Shown: positions 35,599 to 44,837 of the stretch, one piece after another
Numbering within the stretch: position 1 is the first letter of the stretch
Layout: every line of letters starts with the position of its first letter
Source: Clostridiales bacterium
Lineage (GTDB): Bacteria > Bacillota > Sulfobacillia > RBS10-35
Assembly (NCBI GenBank): GCA_018729555.1
Contig: JAHHQG010000025.1
Span: forward strand, 1 to 64,000
DNA length: 64,000 nucleotides
Direction: 5' to 3'
Translations under genes and position numbers: made by a program
The notes under the pieces: model-generated
Database searches by the model: none
What the model saw: only the letters and a program-made list of their open reading frames with translations
What the model was told of the DNA's origin: nothing

Positions 35599-36960
35599 TC
35601 AGCGGCTCCTCTTCATAGCCCGATCGATAGCGGCCTGGGCCTTCTGGGCCGCCTGCTGCAGGCCCTCATCCACACCCTTTTCCCCGATGAGGACCGCCAT
35701 GACCTCCGCCTGGATATCCTTCAAGGCCGCGTCGAAGCCGGGAACCCGGGGATCGAAGTAGCCGTAGGAGAATTGTTCCGTGCCGACATTGTTGGCGGGA
35801 TAATCTTTCACGAAATCCTTCCAGATGGGGCTCTCCAGGGCCGAATACCGGATGGGAAGGTAGCCGGTTTCTTTCGCCCAGTAGGCGGTGTTGTCGGTAT
35901 TCAAAAGAAAACGGATGAAAAGCCAGGCGGCCTTTTGCTCCTCGGGCGAAGCGCTGGAGAAGATGGTCACCGCATTTCCCCCGAAGGGAACTGCCTTTTG
36001 CACATCCCCCGGCACGGGAACGGCTGCCCACTGGATATTCCCCTGGGCGGCCGAGGCCACAAAGGGAATCCCTGCCGACGATCCGATGTACATGGCCACA
36101 TCGCCGCGGCCGAAGGGGTTGGAGAGGTAGCCGTCTTCGCCGGCTAGGCGGGCGATCTTTTCATCCATGAGCTTTCGCAAGAAGGAAAGGGCCTTCTTGC
36201 CCTCGGGGCTGTCGAACTCCACCTTTCCAGTGGTTTCGTCGATGTAGCGGCCCCCCGCCTGGCGGACCCACATCTGGAACCCCCAACCGACGGAGTTCTC
36301 CAGGCCAAAGCCCACCACCTTGCGGCCTTTTTCCGTAAAGGTGAGGGCCCGGGCCGCCTTCTCCAGCTCCTCCCAGGTGGTGGGGGGCTGAAGGCTCTTT
36401 TGGCTGAAGTAATCGGTGTTGTAGAAGAGGATCTGGGTGCTCTTGCTGAAGGGAAGGGAATAGTAATGGCCGTCCCACTGGTTCATCTTGCGAAAGACCT
36501 CCACGATGTCATCCAGCTCCCCCTGGCTCCAGCCCACCTCCGGATCCCGGATGAAAGCATCGAGATTCACCACCAGGCCGTTCTGGATGTAATCGGTGAC
36601 CCACGTCTCGATGACCTGAGCCGCGGTAGGGAGGGTCTTGGCCTTGGCGGCCGCCAGGATCTTATCCTGGAGGTCGTTGTAGCTTCCCTGGCCCACCAGC
36701 TTGACCCGAATCTCGGGATGCTCCGCCATAAACCGATCGGCGATGGCCTTCAAGGCTTCTTCGTGGTGGCCCGTCATGGCGTGCCAGAAGGTAATCTCCA
36801 CCGGCCCTTGGGAAGGAGCGGGCGCCGGCTCCGTCGCCGGAGCCGGCTCCCCTGCCCCGCCGGTCGCTGCCGGCCCGGTGCTTCCGCATCCTGCCGCCAA
36901 AAGCCCCAGGAGGGTGAACGTGAGAAAAAGCCCCATCCACCGTCGCTGCACCCAAACCAT
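35599..36960 (-). CDS. Extracellular solute-binding lipoprotein (family 1, UgpB-like)
   Basis: 453 residues. The signal peptide ends in lipobox LAAGC near residue 25, followed by a Gly/Ala/Pro/Glu linker. The mature start VEITFWHAMTGHHEEALKAI and the KLVGQGSYNDLQDKI segment are close to glycerol-3-phosphate/sugar binders of the UgpB type. It captures substrate outside the cell for the two permeases. ATG 36960 (MVWVQRR) is chosen: AAAGAGAGG precedes it and the signal peptide begins there. Confidence 0.86.
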   Translation of the reverse strand: MVWVQRRWMGLFLTFTLLGLLAAGCGSTGPAATGGAGEPAPATEPAPAPSQGPVEITFWHAMTGHHEEALKAIADRFMAEHPEIRVKLVGQGSYNDLQDKILAAAKAKTLPTAAQVIETWVTDYIQNGLVVNLDAFIRDPEVGWSQGELDDIVEVFRKMNQWDGHYYSLPFSKSTQILFYNTDYFSQKSLQPPTTWEELEKAARALTFTEKGRKVVGFGLENSVGWGFQMWVRQAGGRYIDETTGKVEFDSPEGKKALSFLRKLMDEKIARLAGEDGYLSNPFGRGDVAMYIGSSAGIPFVASAAQGNIQWAAVPVPGDVQKAVPFGGNAVTIFSSASPEEQKAAWLFIRFLLNTDNTAYWAKETGYLPIRYSALESPIWKDFVKDYPANNVGTEQFSYGYFDPRVPGFDAALKDIQAEVMAVLIGEKGVDEGLQQAAQKAQAAIDRAMKRSR

Positions 36961-37057
36961 CCTCTCTTTATGTGCCTTGCGCCTTGGATGGTAACAGCTC
37001 ATCTGAGGGCTGCAGGTTAAAGGGAGACAAAGGGGTGGTTAAGCTCCCTTAGGGCTT

Positions 37058-37906
37058 CTATCCTTTGATCCCCGCCCGGGAAAGCCCCTCCACGATCTGG
37101 CGCTGGAGGAGGAGGAAGAGGATCACCATCGGGACAATGATGAACGCCGCCGCCGCCATGTAGAGCTGGTATACCGTCCCCGCTTCGGTGGTAAAGGCGG
37201 TGAGCCCCACGGGGAGAGTCCTCATCTCCCGGGTGTTGGTGACGATGAGGGGCCAGAGAAAGGCGTTCCAGCTCCCGATGGCCTTCAAGATAAGGATGGT
37301 CACCAGGGCCGGTTTCACCATGGGCACCATCACCTGCCACAAGATGCGAAAATCCCCCGCCCCATCCACCCGGGCCGCATAGAGGACTTCTTTGGGCACC
37401 GAGAGAAAATGCTGGCGCAAGAGAAAGATGGCGAAGACGCTGGCGGTCCAGGGAATGATCAGGGCCTCGTAATGGTCGATCCACCCCAGGCGGGCAAGGG
37501 TGATGTAGTTGGGCACCAAAAGGACCTCCCCGGGGACCATCATGGTCCCCAAAAGGAGGGCGAAGAGAAGGTCCCTTCCGCGAAACTCCAGGCGGGAAAA
37601 AGCGTAGGCCGCCAGGATGGTGGTCAAAAGTTCACCCAGGGTAGAAAGGGTGGTGACGAGGACGCTGTTGAGAAAATAGCGGCCAAAGGGCGCCATGCGG
37701 AAGATCTCCACGTAGTTTTGCCACTCCACCGGCGAAGGAATCCAGCGGGGCGGGAGGAGCATCACCTGCTGAGGCGCTTTTAAGGAGGTGGAGATCATCC
37801 AGAGAAAGGGCAAAAGGGTGAAAAGGCCCCCTAAGGTGAGGGTCAGGTAGATAAAGAGGCGGGAAAAGCCCTCCGCCGCCCCCAGGTGCCGCTTCTCATC
37901 CGCCAA
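37058..37906 (-). CDS. ABC importer permease (UgpE/MalG-like)
   Basis: 282 residues, six membrane helices. The EAA loop that contacts the ATPase is visible (EVLYAARVDGAGDFRILWQVMVP). The family C-terminus GLSRAGIKG is present. TTG 37906 is chosen: it lies in the AAGAGGGTG ribosome-binding context and overlaps the upstream permease stop; the open frame further upstream is spurious. Confidence 0.85.
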   Translation of the reverse strand: MADEKRHLGAAEGFSRLFIYLTLTLGGLFTLLPFLWMISTSLKAPQQVMLLPPRWIPSPVEWQNYVEIFRMAPFGRYFLNSVLVTTLSTLGELLTTILAAYAFSRLEFRGRDLLFALLLGTMMVPGEVLLVPNYITLARLGWIDHYEALIIPWTASVFAIFLLRQHFLSVPKEVLYAARVDGAGDFRILWQVMVPMVKPALVTILILKAIGSWNAFLWPLIVTNTREMRTLPVGLTAFTTEAGTVYQLYMAAAAFIIVPMVILFLLLQRQIVEGLSRAGIKG

Positions 37907-38774
37907 GGTAATGCACCCTCTTTCGGGCCAGCCAGAACTGGCCCAGGGTAAAGACCAAGGTGATGGCGAAGAGCACGTAGGCGGCCGCCGAAGCCACGGC
38001 GTAGTCCTGTTCCCGGAAAAACTTCCCGTAGATGTAATAAACCAAAGTAAGGGCGCTATTGACCGGACCGGGCTGGCCTCCGAAAAGGGCGTAGACTTCG
38101 TCGAAGACCTTGAACGCCCCGATAAAGCCCACCACCGCCACAAAGAAGGTGGTGGGAGAAAGAAGGGGCCATGTGATGCGCCTAAGCCTCTGGAAAGAAG
38201 AAGCACCATCGATCCGGGCCGCATCGTGATACGCCTTGGGGATCTGGGAAAGACCCGCCAGAAAGAGAAGGATGTTGTACCCCAGGCTCTTCCACACGGC
38301 GAAGAGGATGAGGGCGGGAAGGGCCCAGCGGGGCCGGGTGAGCCAGGGGATGGGATCCAGGTGGAAAAGGCTCAGGAAGTAGTTTAAAAGGCCATAGTCG
38401 GTGTGATAGATCCAGCGCCACACTACCGCCACCGCCACCGTCGAGGTCACCGTCGGGATGAAATAGATCGTCCGAAAAAGACCGCTCAGACCCAGGGGCT
38501 TTTCCAGGAGAAGGGCGATCCCCAGGGAGAGAAAAAGCGACGTCGGGACCACCCCCATGACAAAGATGAGGGTGTTCCTCAGGGCCAGGCGAAAATCAGG
38601 ATCGTGGTAGAGGTAGACGTAGTTGTCCAGGCCGTAGCGGTAAACCACATCGTGGAAGTAGTCATAGTCGGCGTAGAGGCTTAGCAGAAACGAGGCCACG
38701 ATGGGATAAACCGTAAAGACTCCCAGGACCAAAAGGGCCGGGGCCAGGTAAAAGAGGGCCTTCAGTTCTCTCAT
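37896..38774 (-). CDS. ABC importer permease (UgpA/MalF-like)
   Basis: 292 residues, six helices, N-terminal LFYLAPALLVLGVFTVYPIV and the EAA loop (AYHDAARIDGASSFQRLRRITWPLLSP). ATG 38774 overlaps the end of the ATPase gene; the longer ORF is antisense-frame noise. Its stop overlaps the start of the second permease, so both are translationally coupled. Confidence 0.88.
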   Translation of the reverse strand: MRELKALFYLAPALLVLGVFTVYPIVASFLLSLYADYDYFHDVVYRYGLDNYVYLYHDPDFRLALRNTLIFVMGVVPTSLFLSLGIALLLEKPLGLSGLFRTIYFIPTVTSTVAVAVVWRWIYHTDYGLLNYFLSLFHLDPIPWLTRPRWALPALILFAVWKSLGYNILLFLAGLSQIPKAYHDAARIDGASSFQRLRRITWPLLSPTTFFVAVVGFIGAFKVFDEVYALFGGQPGPVNSALTLVYYIYGKFFREQDYAVASAAAYVLFAITLVFTLGQFWLARKRVHYLGG

Positions 38775-39877
38775 CGCAGACTCGCCACCGCTGGGGGCTC
38801 TCCTTGAAGGGGAAAACAAGCCTGACCTTCTTCCCCCACAAAGATGTGGACCTTTCCAGGATCCACCCGCAGGGCTACAGGGTAGCCCACCGGAGGGCTT
38901 CCTTCCCCGAAGCTCCACGCGCGAAGCTCCTTCTCCCCCACCTTCACCTTCAAGAGGTGCTGGCGCCCAAAGACTTGCCGGTCCACCACCCGTCCCATCC
39001 CCATCCCATCTCCGGTGCTATCCCGCCCGAAGCCTACCACCTCCACGTCTTCGGGGCGGATCCCCAGGGTAAGGCGGGTGCCCGAAGGGAGATCCAGGGG
39101 AAGGGGGAAGTGAAACCCCGCCGCCTTCACCCTCCCTTCCTCGTACATCCCTTCCAGAAAGTTCATAGGGGGATTTCCCAGGAAATAGGCCACAAAGCGA
39201 TTGGCGGGCCGGCGGTAGACGTCTTCGGGAGTGCCCACCTGCTGGAGCTTGCCGCCTTCCAAGATGACCACTTCATCAGCCAGGCTCAACGCTTCTTCCT
39301 GATCGTGGGTCACAAAGACAGTGGTCACCCCCACATCCCTCTGGATCCGCCGGATCTCCTCCCTCATCTCCAGGCGCAGGCGGGCATCCAGGTTGGAAAG
39401 GGGTTCATCCAGGAGGAGAAGCTCGGGCTCTTTCACCAGCGCCCGGGCGATGGCTACGCGCTGCTGTTGCCCGCCCGAGAGCTGGGCAGGTTTCCGCTCC
39501 AGAAGGCCTTCGATTCGCACCAGCTCCGCCATCCTCTGCACCCGGTCCCGAATCTCCCGCAAAGGGAGTTTTTTCATCCGGAGGGGAAAGGCGATGTTCT
39601 CAAACACCGTCATGTGGGGATAGAGGGCGTAGTTTTGGAAGACGAGACCCACATGCCGCCGTTCCGGCGGCACCCGGGTCATGTCCCGGTCGCCGAAAAA
39701 GATGCGCCCCTCAGTGGGCTGGTAAAGTCCCGCCAGGAGGAAGAGGGTGGTAGACTTGCCGCATCCCGAGGGGCCTAAGAGACCGACGAGCTTTCCCTTT
39801 CCCAAAGTGAGGGTCAGGCGGTCCAGGGCCGTGACGGGGCCAAAACGCATGGTGACCTCTTGCAGGCGAACCTCCAC
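38771..39877 (-). CDS. ABC importer ATP-binding protein (UgpC/MalK-like)
   Basis: 368 residues. Walker [10 protein letters not shown] at 35-43, [15 protein letters not shown], Walker [11 protein letters not shown] and H-switch VTHDQ are present. The C-terminal TOBE-type domain (GIRPEDVEV) is that of carbohydrate importers. First gene of the operon ATPase-permease-permease-binding protein-MBL hydrolase. GTG start. The substrate is probably glycerol-3-phosphate-like or an oligosaccharide. Confidence 0.9.
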   Translation of the reverse strand: MEVRLQEVTMRFGPVTALDRLTLTLGKGKLVGLLGPSGCGKSTTLFLLAGLYQPTEGRIFFGDRDMTRVPPERRHVGLVFQNYALYPHMTVFENIAFPLRMKKLPLREIRDRVQRMAELVRIEGLLERKPAQLSGGQQQRVAIARALVKEPELLLLDEPLSNLDARLRLEMREEIRRIQRDVGVTTVFVTHDQEEALSLADEVVILEGGKLQQVGTPEDVYRRPANRFVAYFLGNPPMNFLEGMYEEGRVKAAGFHFPLPLDLPSGTRLTLGIRPEDVEVVGFGRDSTGDGMGMGRVVDRQVFGRQHLLKVKVGEKELRAWSFGEGSPPVGYPVALRVDPGKVHIFVGEEGQACFPLQGEPPAVASLR

Positions 39878-40139
39878 GTCATCTGCCCCCTCGCCCCCAA
39901 AGGGTAGCAGATGGCTCCGGAGCCGCCGGTTAACGTCATATCATCCTGTCTTTAAAGAAGCTCCATCCTCCCTCGCCCTGGGAGGGGAAAGTCCAGATCC
40001 AGATGGCCTTGCCGTATAGGGTCCCTGAGCACCGTGCATCCGGACAGCCCTGGAGTATACCGTGGGAGGCGTACCGCTAGGATCCCTCTTTCACGTGGTG
40101 TAGGGGGCACGGCGGGATGGGTTAGGGGCACGATTCACG

Positions 40140-40680
40140 GATATCGTCGGCGTCCTGCAGGCGCTGGCGGAAGGGAAGCCCTGACCGAAGTTCATGACCT
40201 CTTGCGTGTCATCATGCATCGTGGGCGAGGGGTCGGGCGTCAGCGAGTGCAAGAGCTGAGGGGCTATCTGGGGCGTCAGTGGGATGGGATCCTGGCGGAG
40301 GGGGAAGTGCAGCGGTTAGGGGCCATTGAGGCTGAGAATTATCACGTGTTGGCCAAGCGGTTGAAGCGCCGGGGTGCAGCGTGGAGCCAAAGGGGTGCCC
40401 ACCATACGAGGCGCCTGAGAGCTGCCAAGGCCAATGGCGAGCTGGAGTCCTATGCGTCGTGAAGTGGGTTCGCAACGGTGAGCTCATGGCCCAGTTGCCC
40501 GGGCAAGGCATCTTGGAGGAACCACCGAGCGTTCGGGAGGTCGAAGAAGCAGCTGAGTGGCTGCGGGCGCGTCTTCCTGCCCTTTGCGGTCCTCACCCGC
40601 GAGGGCAGTGGGTCAAGATCTTGCGCAGATTGACAGGTGTACGAGCCCTAGCATACGGCCGGTGGCCATACCGGTTCCAA
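40140..40680 (+). mobile_element. Decayed ISLre2-family (UPF0236) transposase remnant
   Basis: The frame ending at 40462 encodes ENYHVLAKRLKRRGAAWSQ, then GAHHTRRLRAAKANGEL, which matches the C-terminus of UPF0236/ISLre2 transposases. A second frame continues as VKWVRNGELMAQLPG and onward to about 40680. The N-terminal two thirds are missing. Upstream, 39878-40139 contains no gene I can support. Confidence 0.6.
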
Positions 40681-40704
40681 GGGTCCCACCCACTGAAACT
40701 TGAC

Positions 40705-40884
40705 GCACACGGGTTCCCCTTGGTATTTGCGGAACAGGTTCACAAGGGCCATCCTAAAGTCAGTGGTTTCCAGCGCTCCTCCTCTCGAGGGTGTTGGATT
40801 TCCAACCCGAAGGGGAGCGTCTGGTGACCCTTCTTGTCAAGGACCCCAGCCCAGTTCAAGTGCTCCTCAGCTTACACTAACGCG
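40705..40884 (-). mobile_element. IS-C remnant, 5' end only
   Basis: About 180 bases matching the first part of IS-C: the start of the transposase frame, the GAGGAGGAG ribosome-binding site, the leader, and a terminal TTAGTGTAAGCTGAGGAGC (reverse complement). The left arm of the leader hairpin is mutated here (GGTTTCCAG), so the stem no longer pairs well. It abuts the ISLre2 remnant. Confidence 0.7.
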
Positions 40885-41121
40885 GATGATCTGCATCCAT
40901 TCAGAGGCGGAAGGGAACGATCTTCTCTTGGCGTGTTTTGTTGGCTTCCAGAAAGCCTTCCCCAAGGAGATTTCCGCCTGGCGGGAAGGCCTGAGGGGCC
41001 CGGGCCTTAAAGCCCCAGCCCCAGTGCAAAGTTCCCCCCTTTCCCTCCACCCAAATATCGAAAGGGAGGGGCAGAGAAGCACCACGAGGAAAAGGCTTAC
41101 CAGGAGCAACCCGTAGACCAT
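40867..41121 (-). CDS. Possible small membrane ORF ending in IS-C
   Basis: An 84-codon ORF starts with one membrane helix (MVYGLLLVSLFLVVLLC) and ends inside the IS-C terminal repeat, which would have replaced its original end. No family recognised. The surrounding 40885-41215 holds no other feature. Confidence 0.2.
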   Translation of the reverse strand: MVYGLLLVSLFLVVLLCPSLSIFGWRERGELCTGAGALRPGPLRPSRQAEISLGKAFWKPTKHAKRRSFPSASEWMQIIRVSVS

Positions 41122-41215
41122 GGTGCAAGGATGGACCCTCACGGGAAAAGTATGCATCCCCCGGGGGAAGCGATCGCGGGTCGCGGGGGTCCTCATCGTG
41201 CCGAATGGGAGGGCA

Positions 41216-42250
41216 TTAGCCCTTAACCTTCAGCACTTTCTCCACCAGGGTCTTAATGGTCTCTTCAGATTCCGCTGGATACGAGTAGCCCAAAAGCTCA
41301 CAGGCTTTTCTAGCCACCCGGCTGTACTGGGCCATGGTGGCCTCAAGAGCTCGAGCCATGTCGGTGGCATCGTAGCGGGCATAGAGAAGGGGAAGGGCCT
41401 CCAAAGTCTCTCCATCGGCCCACTCCTCAAAGAAACGCACCTGATGCCAAGTGTCGTAGTCTGGGCCCTTGGCTGCCCGGGCAAGTGTACGGACCATGCG
41501 GAAAAAAAGGTCCTTCATGTAGCCATCCAGGCATTCTTTGGCTGTGAGGAGTTCCCCACGGCGGAGTTTTTTTGCGGTCCAAAGGGCGTGGTACCAAAAA
41601 TCATCGATGTTGTTTCGCAGCATCTTCTCGTTGGGTAGAGTCGGCGGCGTTGGAGCGGGCAGGGAAGAGATGAAATCCGCAAGGAAGCCGTCCTTGTCGA
41701 AAACGATCCGATAACCCCGCTGAAGGACGCCCGCCAAAAGTTCAGATATCGCCAGGAAGTCCTCCGGCGGGGGCACGCGGGACTCTGTCTTGCGGTGCAG
41801 CTGATGTATAAAGTTGCTAGGGAGGAAGTTGAAGTCCACGTCGAGACCTTGGGTAAAAAGAACACGCCGCTCAAAATGGCCTGCCACGCTACGCTCGAGA
41901 AATGTCAACACCACAGGTGCGATTTCATACAGCCAACCAGCTTTCTCGATATAGGTCGCAGGATCGCGAGCGAAGATTAGGAGATCGAGATCGGAAAACT
42001 CATCGGCTGGGCGGCGATCCTTGCCCCGGGCGCGGGAACCCAGGACAAGCATCGCTCGGACATCCTCCTGACTCAGGCCCCACCCGGCGATGCGTTCCTC
42101 GAGTTCCTGAAAGCGGGTTGGCCATGAGTCGTGCTGGGAATAGGTAATCGAGACGGCTTCTCCATCGGCTTTCTGGGCCTCGTTAGCGGCCTTGAGGACG
42201 GCATCTTGGAGTTCATCGCGGCTGTCAAAAACACCACCAAAGCTCTGAAT
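41216..42250 (-). CDS. ANT(6)/AadE-like nucleotidyltransferase
   Basis: 344 residues if started at the ATT at 42250. The nucleotidyltransferase core reads MLVLGSRARG then DEFSDLDLLIF (the GS-x-DxD metal site). The C-terminal helical part matches aminoglycoside 6-adenylyltransferases (NNIDDFWYHALWTAKKL, RRGELLTAKECLDGY, VARKACELLGYSYP). It may adenylylate streptomycin-type drugs or another small substrate; resistance is not shown. No ATG/GTG/TTG occurs in frame between the IS remnant and residue ~65, but AAGGAGGTG lies 8 bases before an ATT. The first ~37 codons and the promoter lie in the inverted repeat, so the native N-terminus may have been changed. The DNA is less GC-rich than the core genes. 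Confidence 0.75.
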   Translation of the reverse strand: MQSFGGVFDSRDELQDAVLKAANEAQKADGEAVSITYSQHDSWPTRFQELEERIAGWGLSQEDVRAMLVLGSRARGKDRRPADEFSDLDLLIFARDPATYIEKAGWLYEIAPVVLTFLERSVAGHFERRVLFTQGLDVDFNFLPSNFIHQLHRKTESRVPPPEDFLAISELLAGVLQRGYRIVFDKDGFLADFISSLPAPTPPTLPNEKMLRNNIDDFWYHALWTAKKLRRGELLTAKECLDGYMKDLFFRMVRTLARAAKGPDYDTWHQVRFFEEWADGETLEALPLLYARYDATDMARALEATMAQYSRVARKACELLGYSYPAESEETIKTLVEKVLKVKG

Positions 42251-42282
42251 CTTACGAACACCTCCTTTTTGTGCCTGGTTAA

Positions 42283-42312
42283 GGTATAGCGAAAAGCTGC
42301 AAAACGGGTCAA
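42283..42312 (-). promoter_or_regulatory. Promoter of the ANT(6)-like gene
   Basis: On the minus strand: TTGACC (-35), an 18-bp spacer, TATACC (-10), about 33 bases before the proposed ATT start. It is duplicated in the right arm. Confidence 0.45.
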
Positions 42313-42321
42313 GTGTCCAAT

Positions 42322-42886
42322 CATTCTGTAAAAAGCGGTCTGGATCATGCGGTGGCAGTATCCTTGCCCGGTCGCCGTTGGACTTGCCGCTCTCGTTCCC
42401 GGTCCTCCATGTAGCGCTGGAGCTGCTTTTGCTCGACCTCGCTGAAGCACACTCGCCGCCAGCCCTCGCTCGCCCGCCACAGCACCGCAAAGACCGGCTT
42501 CAAGCATTCCTTCTCCGTACGGAAGCGGGGCAGGACGTTCGTCCGTCGCCGCGCCTCCTCAAAGCTCAATTCCATCAGGTTGGTCGTGCGGATGCTGCGG
42601 CGATGGACCGGCGGCAGGTTCAGGTGCGCCAGGCTGGCCGCCAAATCCTCTTATTCCATAGCGGACGGGTAGCTACGCTCGTACTTGGCCATCACCTCCC
42701 CAGCCAGTCGCTGACCCTGAGCATGGTCGGCCGCATCGCGAATCGCCACCCGATGGGCCTTGAGCTCCGGCCGCACCGCCTCGGGCACCTTGTCTAAGAT
42801 GTTCGGCATCTCGTGCACCCAGCAGCGGGCCCCTCGGCCTCGGGCCACATCGCCTCCACGGCCTTGATCAGCCCCGGTGCCCCAGG
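42322..42886 (-). mobile_element. IS-A 3' half, left-arm copy
   Basis: Encodes the C-terminal half of the IS-A transposase, from LIKAVEAMWPEAEG to KDTATA-stop, on the minus strand. It ends in the IS-A terminal repeat (CTGTAAAAAGCGGTCTGG). An in-frame TAA after SYPSAME and a short deletion, compared with copy 1, make it non-functional. It is cut at its inner edge by the end of IS-B. Confidence 0.88.
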
Positions 42887-42957
42887 TCGTGTATGGAATT
42901 CTGTGTAAGGGTCCGTGTTTAATAGGGGGGCACACCTTGGAACGAGGAGGGGCACGA

Positions 42958-44201
42958 TCGTGTCAAGATTTTTGTGTAAGGGTCTGTGTACGGGGAGCAT
43001 ACCGCTCCAGAAGCATCTTCTCCAGCACCTCCTTCACTTCGGCAAAGCCCTTAAGCCTCCTCTCCGCCCACCTCCCTTCCTGCCTCTCTGACTCCAAGTA
43101 AAGAAGCTTGTACACCGCCTCTTCCTTGGGAAACTTGTGTCCCGCACCTTCGTTCCCCGCCGCACCTCCCGGATAAACCGCTCCATCAGGTTGGTGCTCC
43201 GCAAGTACGGCCACAGCTCCTTGGGGCACCCGTAGAAGCGCAGGAAGGCCCCCGAGTCCTGCACCCATAGCCCCACCACCCCCGGGTACCGCGATCCCCA
43301 GGCCGCCTTCACCTCGTCAAGAGCCCGCAGGGCCTCTCCCCGACTCTCCGCCCCGTACACCCGCCTCAGATCGTGGGCCAACAAAGCCCGATCCCGCGCC
43401 CGCACCTGGGATAGGCTCCACCGCACCCCGTGCACCACGCACCGCTGCCACTCCGCCTGAGGGTAGACCCTGCGGATGGCTTCAGGAAGCCCGGGTAGCC
43501 CGTCGGTGACGAAGAGCAGGACCCGCCGCAAGCCCCTTTGCCAAAGCTCCCCCAAGACCCCCTCCCACCCCAGGTCGCTCTCCGTGGGCAGAAGCCAGAA
43601 CCCCAAGACCCGCCTCTCCCCACCAGGGGCGATCCCCAGGGCCACGTACACGGTTTCCCGCACGATCCCTTCTCCTTCCCTAAGGGAAAGCCCGTCCAGG
43701 TAGACGAAGGCCATCTCTTCGGGCAAAAGCCGCCTGCGGAAGGCTTCCGCCGCCCCCAAGACCTCGTCCGTCAGGGCGCTCAAGGTCTCGTGATAGTAGC
43801 GGTGGCCCAAGAGCAGGCTCATCACTTCCGCCGCCTTGCGCTGGCTGACCCCGGCAGCGTACAAGGCCACGGCCACTTCTCCCACGTCCACCAGGCGGCG
43901 GGCGTAGGGCTTAAGAAAGGCGGGGTAGTACCGGCCTTCCCGGTCCCTGGGGACCTTCAGGTCCACCTGGCCGAAGGCGGTCTCCAGCTTCCTGGGGTAG
44001 TAGCCGTTCCTGCGGCCCCCGTGCGCCTGCAAGAACGCCGTCCGGTCCAGCTCCATAACCATCTGGAGGACCTCGGTCACCGTTTCCCGCACCGCTTCCC
44101 TCAGCAAGCTCCGCAAGGTATCCTGATCCACGGGGCACCTCCTCGTTCCAAGGTGTGCCCCCCTATTAAACACGGACCCTTACACAGAATTCCATACACG
44201 A
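42958..44201 (-). mobile_element. IS256-family element IS-B
   Basis: Terminal repeats: left TCGTGTCAAGATTTTTGTGT followed by AAGGGTC, right (reverse complement) TCGTGTATGGAATTCTGTGT followed by AAGGGTC. It inserted into IS-A. An extra copy of its right end (about 42887-42950) lies immediately left of the element as part of the inverted duplication. Confidence 0.8.
42963..44131 (-). pseudogene. IS-B transposase (IS256 family), one-base frameshift
   Basis: GTG 44131 follows GAGGAGGTG and opens MDQDTLRSLLREAVRET. The core carries YLDGLSLR and FVTDGLPGLPEA (DDE aspartates), WQRCVVHG and STNLMERFIREVRRGTK. At about 43145 the frame is lost: GGGACACAAG stands where GGGACCACAAG is expected. The true C-terminus (HKFPKEEAVYKLLYLESERQ onward, ending RTQTLTQKS) continues in the next frame to 42963. 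Probably inactive. Confidence 0.87.
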
Positions 44202-44766
44202 CCTGGGGCACCGGGGCTGATCAAGGCCGTGGAGGCGATGTGGCCCGAGGCCGAGGGGCCCGCTGCTGGGTGCACGAGATGCCGAACATCTTAGACAAGG
44301 TGCCCGAGGCGGTGCGGCCGGAGCTCAAGGCCCATCGGGTGGCGATTCGCGATGCGGCCGACCATGCTCAGGGTCAGCGACTGGCTGGGGAGGTGATGGC
44401 CAAGTACGAGCGTAGCTACCCGTCCGCTATGGAATAAGAGGATTTGGCGGCCAGCCTGGCGCACCTGAACCTGCCGCCGGTCCATCGCCGCAGCATCCGC
44501 ACGACCAACCTGATGGAATTGAGCTTTGAGGAGGCGCGGCGACGGACGAACGTCCTGCCCCGCTTCCGTACGGAGAAGGAATGCTTGAAGCCGGTCTTTG
44601 CGGTGCTGTGGCGGGCGAGCGAGGGCTGGCGGCGAGTGTGCTTCAGCGAGGTCGAGCAAAAGCAGCTCCAGCGCTACATGGAGGACCGGGAACGAGAGCG
44701 GCAAGTCCAACGGCGACCGGGCAAGGATACTGCCACCGCATGATCCAGACCGCTTTTTACAGAATG
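44202..44766 (+). mobile_element. IS-A 3' half, right-arm copy
   Basis: Same sequence as the left-arm copy, in the opposite orientation, with the same in-frame TAA after SYPSAME. Compared with copy 1 at 224-1572 it retains the four bases lost there, so the three copies carry different lesions. Confidence 0.88.
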
Positions 44767-44775
44767 ATTGGACAC

Positions 44776-44805
44776 TTGACCCGTTTTGCAGCTTTTCGCT
44801 ATACC
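44776..44805 (+). promoter_or_regulatory. Duplicated promoter pointing at the HEPN/CARF-like remnant
   Basis: TTGACC (44776-44781), 18-bp spacer, TATACC (44800-44805), identical to the minus-strand promoter at 42283-42312. It could transcribe the truncated gene downstream. Confidence 0.45.
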
Positions 44806-44837
44806 TTAACCAGGCACAAAAAGGAGGTGTTCGTAAG

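Larger units (their letters stand above)
42140..42950. repeat. 811-bp inverted repeat, left arm
   Basis: Pairs with 44138-44948 in inverted orientation with no length difference: each coordinate x corresponds to 87088 minus x. From the outside inward it holds the 5' end and promoter of the nucleotidyltransferase, the IS-A 3' half and the right end of IS-B. I checked both ends and the encoded peptides; all agree. Confidence 0.9.

Noticed and set aside
40034-40462. Full 142-codon gene in the gap after the ABC operon
   Set aside because: Only the last ~70 codons resemble a known family (ISLre2 C-terminus); the first part shows no coding character.
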